Program-made: the position numbers and the translations under genes
Shown: one piece after another, positions 17,712-25,845 of the stretch
Position numbering within the stretch: position 1 is the stretch's first letter
How the letters are laid out: each line of letters opens with the position of its first letter
NCBI GenBank assembly: GCA_017448965.1
Contig: JAFSKK010000026.1
Coordinates: 1-46,977, forward strand
Direction: 5' to 3'
DNA length: 46,977 nucleotides
DNA from: Bacteroidaceae bacterium
Lineage (GTDB): Bacteria > Bacteroidota > Bacteroidia > Bacteroidales > Bacteroidaceae
The notes under the pieces: generated by a model
The model's database searches: none
The model's input: the letters and a program-made list of their open reading frames with translations, nothing else
What the model was told of the DNA's origin: nothing

Positions 17712-17842
17712 ACAGTTGTTACAGTTGTTACAGTTGTTTTTTAGGGTATTCGGACCCCTAAAAATACTTTTATATTTATAAATAAATATAGAGTTTATTG
17801 TGACTTTTAGGTATCGTCGATTTGAACTGTAACAACTGTAAC
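17712..17842. repeat. 9-base tandem repeat with distant inverted partner
   Basis: ACAGTTGTT occurs three times at 17712-17738. An 18-base stretch of this (17718-17735) is perfectly complementary to 17825-17842. Between them is a small hairpin TTTTAGGG/CCCTAAAA and A/T-rich DNA. The 125-base unit could be a miniature inverted-repeat element or a remnant of a mobile-element border; it carries no gene. Confidence 0.6.
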
Positions 17843-17868
17843 GATTGAGTTTTCCCTCCGTTTTCCAC

Positions 17869-17895
17869 AAAAAAGCCCCCGTTAAGGACGAGGGC
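17869..17895 (-). terminator. Terminator of the tracrRNA
   Basis: On the minus strand GCCCTCGTC and the near-complement AACGGGGGC form a stem at 17875-17895, followed by six T (17869-17874). It ends the tracrRNA; the GC-rich stem has one mismatch. Confidence 0.8.
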
Positions 17896-17953
17896 AGAAA
17901 CCTGAATGTTTTCACAACGGAATAATCCTTATTGTGATTTGCTTCAAATTAGT
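17869..17953 (-). ncRNA. tracrRNA for the type II-C CRISPR system
   Basis: About 85 bases on the minus strand. The first 23 (17931-17953, ACTAATTTGAAGCAAATCAC onward) are the complement of repeat positions 1-24, with one bulged U in the crRNA and one G-U pair. Next comes AAGGATTATTCCGTTGTG, which fits the short nexus and the region after it in Bacteroidetes type II tracrRNAs, then a terminator hairpin. A promoter sits directly upstream (17958-17989), so transcription should start at or one or two bases before the anti-repeat. It is divergent from cas9. It pairs with crRNA so that RNase III and Cas9 can mature and use the guide. Confidence 0.88.
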
Positions 17954-17957
17954 GAGG

Positions 17958-17989
17958 CAAATTTATGATGTTTTTGAATTTTGTGCAAA
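17958..17989 (-). promoter_or_regulatory. Promoter of the tracrRNA
   Basis: On the minus strand: TTTG (17986-17989), 20 bases, TAAATTTG (17958-17965), a complete match to the Bacteroidetes consensus. The predicted start (17951-17953) falls at the first base of the anti-repeat. Confidence 0.8.
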
Positions 17990-17994
17990 TTTTT

Positions 17995-18026
17995 TATGAC
18001 AAAATCTTTGATTTTTCGTAAATTTG
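17995..18026 (+). promoter_or_regulatory. Probable weak promoter of cas9-cas1-cas2
   Basis: TAAATTTG at 18019-18026 is a full -7 match, but 20 bases upstream is TATG (17995-17998) instead of TTTG. It is divergent from the tracrRNA promoter, with only 5 bases between the two -33 boxes. Predicted leader about 32 bases. Confidence 0.45.
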
Positions 18027-18064
18027 GCGGCAAATAACTTCAAATTAGAAAAACCAAAACCATT

Positions 18065-21000
18065 ATGAAAAAGATATTAGGCCTAGATTTAGGCACAACC
18101 AGCATTGGCTGGGCGGTTGTGAACGCCAACGAAGAAACCCGAGAAAACGGAACCAAATACCTAAAACCAACTGGTATCAGTGCAGCTGGTAGTAGAATCA
18201 TTCCCATGTCACAAGACATTTTAGGGAAATTCGATGCGGGTAACTCTATATCCCAAACAGCAGAAAGAACGAGACTCCGCATGATGCGGCGGCTTCGTGA
18301 GCGTAGCTTATTGCGTCGAGAACGCCTGTTGCGAACATTGAAAACAATGGGATTCCTTCCTGAACATTTTGCACAACAGATCAATCTGTATGGTAAATTT
18401 ATAGATGACAGTGAACCCAAATTGGCTTGGAAAAAGAACGAGGATGGCTCTTCCGAGTTTCTTTTTCAGGATTCTTTCAAAGAGATGCTGGCAGATTTTG
18501 CGATGAATCAGCCACAACTGGTGAGTAACGATAAGAAAGTTCCTTATGATTGGACTATCTATTTCCTTAGGAAGAAGGCTCTGACAGAAAGAGTCACAAA
18601 AGAAGAACTTGCATGGATAATGTTGCAATTCAACCAGAAACGTGGATATTATCAATTACGAGGTGAAGAAGAGGATGAGAAAGAGAATGAGTCCATTGAG
18701 ATAATTAGTGCTAAAATCCTATCAGTTGAAAAGAAGGAAAAAGATAAAAAATATGAGAAGTATTGGTATGAGATGAATCTCGACAATGGTATGACATATC
18801 GTGCATCCTTTTATAATGATGTTTCTCATTGGCAGGGAAGCACGAGAGACTTTGTCCTGAAAACGACAATACTGAAAGATGGAAGTGCTAAAAACGAACT
18901 TTCATTTTTGCCAACCACAGACGAGATTGACAGGATGGATGCTCAGCGAAAAGCAAAGATGTATGCCAAGATAAAGTTGCGTACAGAGAAAGATATAGAA
19001 AACAGTAACACAACGGTAGGCAGTTTCATTTATGATAAACTCTTACAAAAACCCGATCAGAAGATTATTGGCAAACTGGTGCGTACCATTGAGAGGAAGT
19101 TCTATAAAGATGAACTCATTCTGATTCTTAACACACAACAAGAATATATTCCCGAATTAAGAGATACTGAACTATATCAAAGATGCATAGAAGAGTTATA
19201 CCCTAGCAACGAAGCGCATCGAAACAACATTGCTAAACCAGACTTCGTGACCCTTTTTGTTAACGACATTCTGTTTTACCAACGCCCCCTCAAAAGCAAA
19301 AAGTCACTCATTGACAATTGCCCATACGAATATCATTCTGACAAAGATGGAAATACATACCCAATTAAATGTATCGCAAAATCAAATCCCCTTTTCCAAG
19401 AATTCAGGCTTTGGCAGTTTGTTCAGAACTTACGCATATATCAGCGTGAACGAATTGTTAATAATGGGCAACTTGATTTATTCAGCAATGCACCCAAAGG
19501 CAAATTGCAAACCGATGTTGATGTAACAACAGAACTGCTTAAAAACGAAGATGATTATGTAAAACTTTTCGAGTGGCTTAATGATAGAAATTCCATTAAG
19601 CAGGACACACTACTCAATTCCTATTTCAAGATAAAAAAGGAAAAAGGAAAGGACAAATACCCTTTCCGATGGAATTATGTAGAAGACAAAGAGTATCCAT
19701 GCAATGAAACAAGAGCAGCATTGCTGTCAGGATTAGGAAAATGCAATATCAGCACCGATTTTCTCACTCATGAAAAAGAGATGGCTTTATGGCACATCCT
19801 CTACTCTGTTGAAGACAAAACTGAAATCGGCAAAGCGCTAAAGACCTTCGCCAGCAAAAACAGTCTTGAAGACAGTGTTGCATCAATCTTCAGCAAGTTA
19901 AAACCATTCAAGAAGGAGTATGGTTCCTATTCAGAGAAAGCTATTAAGAAACTTCTCCCATTGATGCGAATGGGTAACTATTGGAAAGCAGAAGCCATTG
20001 ATAATAAAACACTGGACAGGATTGAGAAAATCATCACAGGCGAATATGATGACAGCATCAAAACTCGTGTTCGAGAAAAGGCCATCAATCTCACAGATGT
20101 CAGCCATTTTCGAGGACTCCCCGTATGGCTCGCTTGTTATATTGTATATGATAGACATTCAGAATCTAAAGAAATAGAAAAATGGGAGAGTCCTGCTGAC
20201 ATTGATCACTATCTAAGAGGATTCAAACAGCATTCACTCCGTAATCCGATTGTCGAGCAAATCATTACGGAAACCTTACGAACTGTCCGAGATATATGGA
20301 AACAAGAAGGAAGAATTGACGAAATACACGTCGAGCTCGGGCGTGAAATGAAACTGCCTGCGGATAAACGTAAAAAACAGACAGAACGGATTCTTCAAAA
20401 CGAAAACACAAATCTTCGGATTAAAGCCATGCTTCTTGAATTCATGAATTCAGATGTGGAAAATGTACGCCCATTCTCTCCAAGTCAACAGGAAATACTG
20501 CGTATTTACGAAGAGAATGCATTGGACAATCTTACAAAAGAAGATTCTGAATATGAATTTGTAACAAGAATGTCCAAAACGGCTCAACCTACAAAATCTG
20601 ACATTATCCGTTACAAATGTTGGTTAGAACAGAAATATCGTTCTCCCTATACAGGGGAGATGATACCTCTTTCCAAACTTTTCACACCTGCATACGAGAT
20701 TGAGCACATCATCCCTCAATCACGCTATTTCGATGATTCTTTCAGTAACAAGGTGATATGCGAATCCGAAGTCAACAAATTGAAAGACCGTCAACTGGGT
20801 TATGAGTTCATCAAGAATTGTGCAGGACAAATCGTACAGCTCAGCCAGGGAGGAACGGTTAAAATTCAATCTATTGATGCTTATGAGAAATTTGTAAAAG
20901 ACCACTACACCACCAACGGTATCAAAATGAAGAAACTCCTAATGGAGGATATACCTGATGACTTCATCGAGCGACAGATGAATGATAGTCGCTATATTAG

Positions 21001-22753
21001 CAAGTTTATCAAGGGAGTACTTTCCAACATTGTTCGGGAAAAAATGGAAAATGGAGAGTATGAGCAAGAAACTGTATCAAAGAATCTTATTTCTTGCAAT
21101 GGTTCTATTACAACCTACTTGAAAAGAGACTGGGGAATGGAAAATGTTTGGAACAGCATCATACTTCCACGTTTCTTGCGCCTTAATCAATTGACAGGAA
21201 GAGATTGTTTCACTCGGCTTAACAATGAAGGGCACATAATTCCTGTAGTTCCTTTTGAGTTACAAAAGGGCTACAATAAAAAACGCATTGACCACCGTCA
21301 TCATGCGATGGATGCAATTGTTATTGCATGTGCAACAAGAGACCATGTAAATCTTCTGAACAATGAAGCGGCCCATTCTAAGCACAACGCAAACCGCTAT
21401 CAACTACAACGGAAGTTGCGCCGTTTTGAGAAAATTGTAATCAATGGAAAAGAAAGGAAAATTGCCCAAGAATTCCTAAAACCGTGGGAAACCTTCACAA
21501 CGGATGCAAAAAAGACTCTCGAAAATATCATCGTTAGCTTCAAACAAAACCTCCGAGTCATCAATAAGACCACAAACTCCTATCAGCATTTTGACGAAGA
21601 TGGCAAAAAAGAATTTACCAAACAAGAAAAAGGCTGCAGTTGGGCCATTCGTAAATCAATGCACAAGGACACTGTCTTTGGCGAGGTCAACTTACGTATG
21701 CCAAGGTTCATCAATGGAGAAATTGTTGAGGGAAGAAAGAAAACAGTTTCATTGCAAGAAGCCATCAATAACCCAGATGCAATTATTAACAAAGATTTCA
21801 AGAAGAAAGTCAAAGAACTTCTTGAGAACGGACATGATGTAAAGTACATCAAGAAATACGTGGAAGAAAACAAGGACATTTGGTCTGACATTGATTCCAA
21901 AAAGATAGAAGTGTATTATTTCTCCAAAGACGAAAAGAAGAGAAACGGAGAACCCAAAGAACGTTATTTTGCAACACGTAAGCCATTGGACACTTCTTTC
22001 GACCAGAAAAGAATAAAGGAAAGTATTACAGATACTGGAATTCAAAAGATTCTGCTGGCACATTTGGAATCAAAAGGTAACAACCCTGATCAAGCCTTCT
22101 CACCTGATGGCATTGAAGAAATGAATCGAAACATTATTGCCTTAAATAACGGCAAGTTCCATCAACCAATACAAAAGGTTCGTGTCTACGAGAAAGCAGA
22201 CAAATTTGCTGTAGGAAAGACGGGAAATAAGGGAAAGAAGTTTGTAGAAGCCAAAGATGGAACAAATTTGTTTTTCATGGTATATGAAAACAATGAAAAA
22301 GAACGTGTATTCGCAACTATTCCACTTAGTCTATCTATTGAGTGTCAAAAAGAAAGTCCACGCAGTTGGATATCATTACTTGACAAAAGACTCAGAAACA
22401 AAACCCCAATGGAAGAACTTCAGAAATATCAGAAACTAGAAATACCTGAAGATTCCAAACTCTTATTCATCATATCGCCTAATGATTTGATATATGTACC
22501 GTCAAATGAAGAACTAAAGAATGGGATAAAGCAAATTGATTACAACAGAATATACAAAGCTGTCAGTTTTAACAAGAAACAATGTTTTTGTATTTTGAGT
22601 AATGTGGCGACCCCCATTGTAAACAAGGTCGAATTCTCCTCGTCGAATAAAATGGAAAAAGCTATTACAGGTGAAATGATCAAGGAAATCTCTATCCCGA
22701 TCAAAGTTGATAGACTCGGCAACGTTATTGAGCTAAATGGAATGAAAATATAG
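18065..22753 (+). CDS. cas9: Cas9, type II-C effector nuclease (large form)
   Basis: RNA-guided DNA nuclease. The 1562-residue protein shows RuvC-I ILGLDLGTTSIGW (Asp 8), an Arg-rich bridge helix near 65-95 (RLRMMRRLRERSLLRRERLL), RuvC-II IHVELGRE (Glu 757), the HNH motif EIEHIIPQS (His 881, later Asn 904) and RuvC-III DHRHHAMDA (His 1080, Asp 1083). All catalytic residues are intact. The C-terminal part after about 1090 is unusually long, about 470 residues; many type II-C Cas9 proteins are far shorter, near 1000-1450 in total. The reading frame is more A/T-rich than flanking genes. cas1 follows by 5 bases; no csn2 or cas4 is present, hence II-C. Confidence 0.97.
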   Translation: MKKILGLDLGTTSIGWAVVNANEETRENGTKYLKPTGISAAGSRIIPMSQDILGKFDAGNSISQTAERTRLRMMRRLRERSLLRRERLLRTLKTMGFLPEHFAQQINLYGKFIDDSEPKLAWKKNEDGSSEFLFQDSFKEMLADFAMNQPQLVSNDKKVPYDWTIYFLRKKALTERVTKEELAWIMLQFNQKRGYYQLRGEEEDEKENESIEIISAKILSVEKKEKDKKYEKYWYEMNLDNGMTYRASFYNDVSHWQGSTRDFVLKTTILKDGSAKNELSFLPTTDEIDRMDAQRKAKMYAKIKLRTEKDIENSNTTVGSFIYDKLLQKPDQKIIGKLVRTIERKFYKDELILILNTQQEYIPELRDTELYQRCIEELYPSNEAHRNNIAKPDFVTLFVNDILFYQRPLKSKKSLIDNCPYEYHSDKDGNTYPIKCIAKSNPLFQEFRLWQFVQNLRIYQRERIVNNGQLDLFSNAPKGKLQTDVDVTTELLKNEDDYVKLFEWLNDRNSIKQDTLLNSYFKIKKEKGKDKYPFRWNYVEDKEYPCNETRAALLSGLGKCNISTDFLTHEKEMALWHILYSVEDKTEIGKALKTFASKNSLEDSVASIFSKLKPFKKEYGSYSEKAIKKLLPLMRMGNYWKAEAIDNKTLDRIEKIITGEYDDSIKTRVREKAINLTDVSHFRGLPVWLACYIVYDRHSESKEIEKWESPADIDHYLRGFKQHSLRNPIVEQIITETLRTVRDIWKQEGRIDEIHVELGREMKLPADKRKKQTERILQNENTNLRIKAMLLEFMNSDVENVRPFSPSQQEILRIYEENALDNLTKEDSEYEFVTRMSKTAQPTKSDIIRYKCWLEQKYRSPYTGEMIPLSKLFTPAYEIEHIIPQSRYFDDSFSNKVICESEVNKLKDRQLGYEFIKNCAGQIVQLSQGGTVKIQSIDAYEKFVKDHYTTNGIKMKKLLMEDIPDDFIERQMNDSRYISKFIKGVLSNIVREKMENGEYEQETVSKNLISCNGSITTYLKRDWGMENVWNSIILPRFLRLNQLTGRDCFTRLNNEGHIIPVVPFELQKGYNKKRIDHRHHAMDAIVIACATRDHVNLLNNEAAHSKHNANRYQLQRKLRRFEKIVINGKERKIAQEFLKPWETFTTDAKKTLENIIVSFKQNLRVINKTTNSYQHFDEDGKKEFTKQEKGCSWAIRKSMHKDTVFGEVNLRMPRFINGEIVEGRKKTVSLQEAINNPDAIINKDFKKKVKELLENGHDVKYIKKYVEENKDIWSDIDSKKIEVYYFSKDEKKRNGEPKERYFATRKPLDTSFDQKRIKESITDTGIQKILLAHLESKGNNPDQAFSPDGIEEMNRNIIALNNGKFHQPIQKVRVYEKADKFAVGKTGNKGKKFVEAKDGTNLFFMVYENNEKERVFATIPLSLSIECQKESPRSWISLLDKRLRNKTPMEELQKYQKLEIPEDSKLLFIISPNDLIYVPSNEELKNGIKQIDYNRIYKAVSFNKKQCFCILSNVATPIVNKVEFSSSNKMEKAITGEMIKEISIPIKVDRLGNVIELNGMKI

Positions 22754-22758
22754 ACATT

Positions 22759-23682
22759 ATGATTAAGAAGACCCTCTATTTCGGCAACCCCATCTACCTC
22801 AGCCTCCGCAATGCCCAACTGGTGTTGCGGAAGCCTGATGCGGACAAATTAGAAGAGTCATTCAAACAGGATGCCGAAAAGACTATCCCGATTGAGGACA
22901 TCGGCGTGGTGGTGCTCGACAACAGACGCATCACCATCACAACAGGAGCAATGGAAGCATTGCTTAGCAATAACTGCGCTATCATCACATGCGACAGCAC
23001 AAGCTTGCCCGTTGGTCTGATGCTACCGCTCTGCGGAAACACCACACAAACTGAACGTTTCCGCAACCAAATAGATGCATCGCTGCCACTAAAAAAACAG
23101 CTTTGGCAACAAACCATCCGCCAAAAAATTCTGAACCAGGCAATGGTGCTGAGCAGGAATACAGGGGCGGTTGTCAAGAATATGCAAGTATGGGCTAACG
23201 AGGTGAAAAGCGGTGACACAGACAATCTCGAAGCTCGTGCTGCCACCTACTATTGGCGTAACATCTTCCCCACTCTTCCAAATTTCGTTCGCGGTCGTGA
23301 AGGTGAGCCTCCCAATAATCTGCTCAACTATGGCTATGCCATTCTGCGGGCTTGTGTGGCTCGTGGATTGGTGGGTAGCGGTTTGTTACCCACCTTGGGC
23401 ATCCATCACCACAACCGCTACAATGCCTATTGTCTGGCTGATGACATCATGGAACCTTATCGACCCTTTGTGGATGATTTGGTCATCAATATCATGCAGC
23501 ACTATCCCGACTATAGTGAACTGACACTGAGCATCAAAGCAGAACTTCTCACCATCCCGTCACTTGATGTGATGCTGGATGGCAAGCGGAGTCCGCTGAT
23601 GGTTGCCGTTGGACAAACAACAGCCAGCCTCGCCAAATGCTTCAACGGAGAACTGCGTAAAATTGCTTACCCCGAATTATAA
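22759..23682 (+). CDS. cas1: Cas1, spacer-integration nuclease
   Basis: Integrase of the Cas1-Cas2 adaptation complex. The 307-residue protein has the type II Cas1 layout; likely metal-binding residues are Glu 158 (NLEARAATYYW), His 217 (LGIHHHNRYN) and Glu 232 (DDIMEPYRPF). It starts 5 bases after cas9 and 9 bases precede cas2. Its codon use looks closer to the chromosomal average than that of cas9. Confidence 0.96.
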   Translation: MIKKTLYFGNPIYLSLRNAQLVLRKPDADKLEESFKQDAEKTIPIEDIGVVVLDNRRITITTGAMEALLSNNCAIITCDSTSLPVGLMLPLCGNTTQTERFRNQIDASLPLKKQLWQQTIRQKILNQAMVLSRNTGAVVKNMQVWANEVKSGDTDNLEARAATYYWRNIFPTLPNFVRGREGEPPNNLLNYGYAILRACVARGLVGSGLLPTLGIHHHNRYNAYCLADDIMEPYRPFVDDLVINIMQHYPDYSELTLSIKAELLTIPSLDVMLDGKRSPLMVAVGQTTASLAKCFNGELRKIAYPEL

Positions 23683-23691
23683 TAAAAGAAC

Positions 23692-24033
23692 ATGAGCTGT
23701 TTGTCACGCCTCACAGAATACAGAGTTATGTGGATTTTAGTATTCTTCGACTTGCCCACAGAAACCAAGAAGGACAAAAAGCGTTATACGGATTTTCGGA
23801 AGAAACTTCAGTGTGACGGATTTACCATGTTCCAATTCTCCATCTACATCCGACACTGCGCCAGCAGCGAAAATGCAGAGGTACATTTAAAAAGAGTTAA
23901 ATCTTTTCTTCCCGAATTCGGAAAGGTCGGATTGCTAACCATAACTGACAAACAGTTCGGGAATATGCAACTTTTCTATGGACAGAAGCCAACGGAGCCC
24001 AAAGCACCTAGCGTTCAGTTGGAATTATTCTGA
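23692..24033 (+). CDS. cas2: Cas2, adaptation-complex subunit
   Basis: The 113-residue protein begins MSCLSRLTEYRVMWILVFFD; the MWILVFFDLPTETKKD block is the first strand with the conserved Asp (residue 20). Then FRKKLQCDGFTMFQFSIYIRHC and the terminal QLELF follow, typical of type II Cas2. A later ATG at residue 13 is possible, but the longer N-terminus is common in relatives. It is the last gene of the cas operon, closed by the terminator at 24040. Confidence 0.95.
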   Translation: MSCLSRLTEYRVMWILVFFDLPTETKKDKKRYTDFRKKLQCDGFTMFQFSIYIRHCASSENAEVHLKRVKSFLPEFGKVGLLTITDKQFGNMQLFYGQKPTEPKAPSVQLELF

Positions 24034-24039
24034 AAATGA

Positions 24040-24067
24040 AAAATCCAGCCGTCAAGCTGGATTTTTT
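24040..24067 (+). terminator. Terminator of the cas operon (bidirectional)
   Basis: AAAATCCAGC (24040-24049) and GCTGGATTTT (24056-24065) pair perfectly with a 6-base loop and T-runs at both ends. It can stop cas transcripts from the left and crRNA transcripts arriving from the right. The 76 bases between it and the array hold no gene. Confidence 0.85.
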
Positions 24068-24143
24068 ATGTCATACCCCTTTCTTTTTTCTTTTCTATTT
24101 TTCATCATAACCACCTAACAATCTTCCACTTATAAAGATTCAG

Positions 24144-24957
24144 GGTGTATATGACTCTGCAAAGATACTAATTTGAAAGCAAATCACAACACCAACGAGT
24201 ACATGGCTGTCCACAATTAGGTGTATATGACTCTGCAAAGATACTAATTTGAAAGCAAATCACAACCGCAAACGACTACGCCATCACGGCATCGTTGGTG
24301 TATATGACTCTGCAAAGATACTAATTTGAAAGCAAATCACAACTTGGTTCTCGCTTTTCTTTTTGTTGTATCGGTGTATATGACTCTGCAAAGATACTAA
24401 TTTGAAAGCAAATCACAACCCCTTAACTCGCTGTCTTTTTTTGTTTGACGGTGTATATGACTCTGCAAAGATACTAATTTGAAAGCAAATCACAACCCTT
24501 TGTTAAGTAGTTTTAATGATGTTTGAGGTGTATATGACTCTGCAAAGATACTAATTTGAAAGCAAATCACAACGTTCAGATGTGATGTTTGTGAATTGGT
24601 AAGGGTGTATATGACTCTGCAAAGATACTAATTTGAAAGCAAATCACAACACAAAGCGTGTTTTATTGCTAAATCATTGAGGTGTATATGACTCTGCAAA
24701 GATACTAATTTGAAAGCAAATCACAACGCGGTGTGTGGCTTGTTTCATTTTATTTAGGTGTATATGACTCTGCAAAGATACTAATTTGAAAGCAAATCAC
24801 AACACCCGTGCCTCTGGTCACGGTCACACGATAGGTGTATATGACTCTGCAAAGATACTAATTTGAAAGCAAATCACAACCCTCGACGAGTCGCATATCC
24901 AGCGTGTACGGGTGTATATGACTCTGCAAAGATACTAATTTGAAAGCAAATCACAAC
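24144..24957 (-). CRISPR. CRISPR array: 11 identical 47-base repeats, 10 spacers
   Basis: Plus-strand repeats begin GGTGTATATGACTC and end AAAGCAAATCACAAC; starts are 24144, 24220, 24297, 24373, 24450, 24527, 24604, 24681, 24757, 24834 and 24911. All copies look identical. Spacers are 29 or 30 bases. The tracrRNA anti-repeat is complementary to the minus-strand form (GTTGTGATTTGC...), so crRNAs are read from the minus strand, opposite to cas9. Each repeat in that direction holds TTG, 19 bases, TATCTTTG, a complete promoter match. I did not recognise any spacer as matching other DNA in this window. Confidence 0.98.
24927..24956 (-). promoter_or_regulatory. Predicted promoter inside each CRISPR repeat (example: right-most repeat)
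   Basis: In the crRNA direction, repeat bases 2-4 are TTG and bases 24-31 are TATCTTTG, 19 bases apart; here these map to 24954-24956 and 24927-24934. Transcription would begin about repeat base 36-39, roughly 8-11 bases before the spacer. The same sites exist in all 11 repeats and in the orphan repeat at 26220-26266. Confidence 0.6.
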
Positions 24958-24976
24958 GTATTTCAAATAAAAGTCG

Positions 24977-24984
24977 TACCTTTG
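24977..24984 (+). promoter_or_regulatory. -7 box of a possible plus-strand promoter
   Basis: TACCTTTG fits TAnnTTTG and is preceded by TCAAATAAA, as in the promoter repeats at 321 and 39314, but no TTTG box lies 19-21 bases upstream. It may drive the small frame ending at 25214, which is closed by a terminator. Confidence 0.4.
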
Positions 24985-25040
24985 TAATGTAATCCAAGAG
25001 AGGATTGCACAGGGAAATCCGAAAACCTTGAAAAGAGTAG

Positions 25041-25214
25041 GAAGCCAGTCGTGGCGGTGCCAGGGAAGGCGCTGGCAGGAAACGCAAGGGAGTCCATTAC
25101 TATGGATTCCGTGCCCGTCAGGAGGTGCACGAAATCCTCTCCGCTCTGGGTGACGGCTCCAAAGCCGACTTCATCAACGAATGCATCCTGAAGGCATGCG
25201 ACAAGCAGCCATGA
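25041..25214 (+). pseudogene. GGAREGAGRK-motif small protein, apparently frameshifted at its start
   Basis: The plus frame after a TAG at 25038 encodes 57 residues with SRGGAREGAGRKRKG at the start and ILSALGDGSKADFINECILK in the second half. GGxRxGAGRK is common near the N-terminus of small phage, plasmid and transposon proteins. No ATG, GTG or TTG occurs in frame after the TAG, while a TTG at 25028 opens another frame (KRVGSQS). A one-base slip near 25045 would join the two, so either a frameshift mutation or an unusual start is implied. It ends 3 bases before a terminator and sits where an array leader might be expected. Confidence 0.5.
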
Positions 25215-25217
25215 AAG

Positions 25218-25255
25218 AAGGAGGGTGTGACATCGCAAGGTCACACCCTCCTTTT
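25218..25255 (+). terminator. Rho-independent terminator after the GGAREGAGRK frame
   Basis: AAGGAGGGTGTGAC (25218-25231) pairs perfectly with GTCACACCCTCCTT (25240-25253), loop 8, then TT. A 14-bp perfect stem right after a stop codon supports a real plus-strand transcript here. Confidence 0.85.
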
Positions 25256-25321
25256 CATTATGAAAGACAGCGAATTTGACGCTGCCATGGGTGCGCCGCC
25301 AGCCCGAGCGGCGGCTTCTGT

Positions 25322-25603
25322 TCAAATAGCGGCAGCAATACTTGCCGGGGCCTGGATTCCATCAGCCGCACGTCTGATGCGGTCAGAAAGGTCATAAAGT
25401 GCTCCACGTAACTGAGAGGCTTCCTCTTCGTTAAAGCCGCCCTTTCCTCCATTGCCATCAATACCATCCATCTTGTGATAGAACCACGATGCCGACTTCG
25501 AAAAATAATTGTTGGCGACTTCTCTCCATGATACGGCAAAAAGAATGTCGTTCAGCTGTTGTTTCATGTCAGAAATGACATTTTGTTTCATTGTTACTTC
25601 CAT
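25322..25603 (-). CDS. DUF5053 family protein
   Basis: The 93-residue product (89 from the second ATG at 25591) matches my memory of DUF5053: SWREVANNYFSKSASWFYHKMDG near 25-47, FNEEEASQLRGALYDLSDRI near 57-76. The pattern of a helix, an NYFxKSxSW block and a second helix suggests a small DNA-binding or structural domain; no function is established. DUF5053 genes are found in Bacteroidales phages and mobile elements. It lies 49 bases downstream of the 54-residue gene and likely shares its promoter. A GC-rich 6-bp hairpin (25295-25315) follows the stop. Confidence 0.7.
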   Translation of the reverse strand: MEVTMKQNVISDMKQQLNDILFAVSWREVANNYFSKSASWFYHKMDGIDGNGGKGGFNEEEASQLRGALYDLSDRIRRAADGIQAPASIAAAI

Positions 25604-25652
25604 ATTCTTATTGTTTTTGTATGGTCTCCCCCTTTCGAGGGAGGCCGACTTG

Positions 25653-25817
25653 TTAACCTCTGTAAGCGTCCATCATGATGTCGAAAAGCTTTTCAGCGTA
25701 CCACCTTAATTCGGGGTCTCCATTGGGAAAACTTCTAACGTAGTTCCTAATCGCTGCGAGGAGTTCCTCTTCTTCCTCCGTGACCTTGATGGTCAGCATC
25801 TTTTGTTTCTTTTCCAT
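25653..25817 (-). CDS. 54-residue putative ribbon-helix-helix protein
   Basis: A short complete frame with ATG at 25817 and TAA at 25653-25655. After MEKKQ comes a strand-like KMLTIKV, then helix TEEEEELLAAIRNYV, a turn at SFPNGDP and helix ELRWYAEKLFDIMMDAY: the strand-helix-helix order and length of a ribbon-helix-helix regulator. It has a full-consensus promoter and two identical palindromes around it, so autorepression is likely. It heads a two-gene unit with DUF5053. The fold is inferred from pattern only. Confidence 0.65.
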   Translation of the reverse strand: MEKKQKMLTIKVTEEEEELLAAIRNYVRSFPNGDPELRWYAEKLFDIMMDAYRG

Positions 25818-25845
25818 ATTGTATTGCTTTTTCTTTTGAACAGTA

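Noticed and set aside
17685-17915. 76-codon minus frame next to cas9
   Set aside because: It overlaps the tracrRNA terminator, and its CNNCNNC end is the translated 9-base repeat. No family resemblance.
24144-24957. Plus-strand transcription of the array (same direction as cas9)
   Set aside because: The tracrRNA anti-repeat on the minus strand is complementary only to the minus-strand form of the repeat, and the embedded promoter also points left.
24963-25325. 120-codon minus frame right of the array
   Set aside because: It is antisense to the GGAREGAGRK frame and its perfect terminator; composition gives no domain.
25258-25539. 93-codon minus frame overlapping DUF5053
   Set aside because: Different frame of the same strand as the recognisable DUF5053 gene; no motifs.
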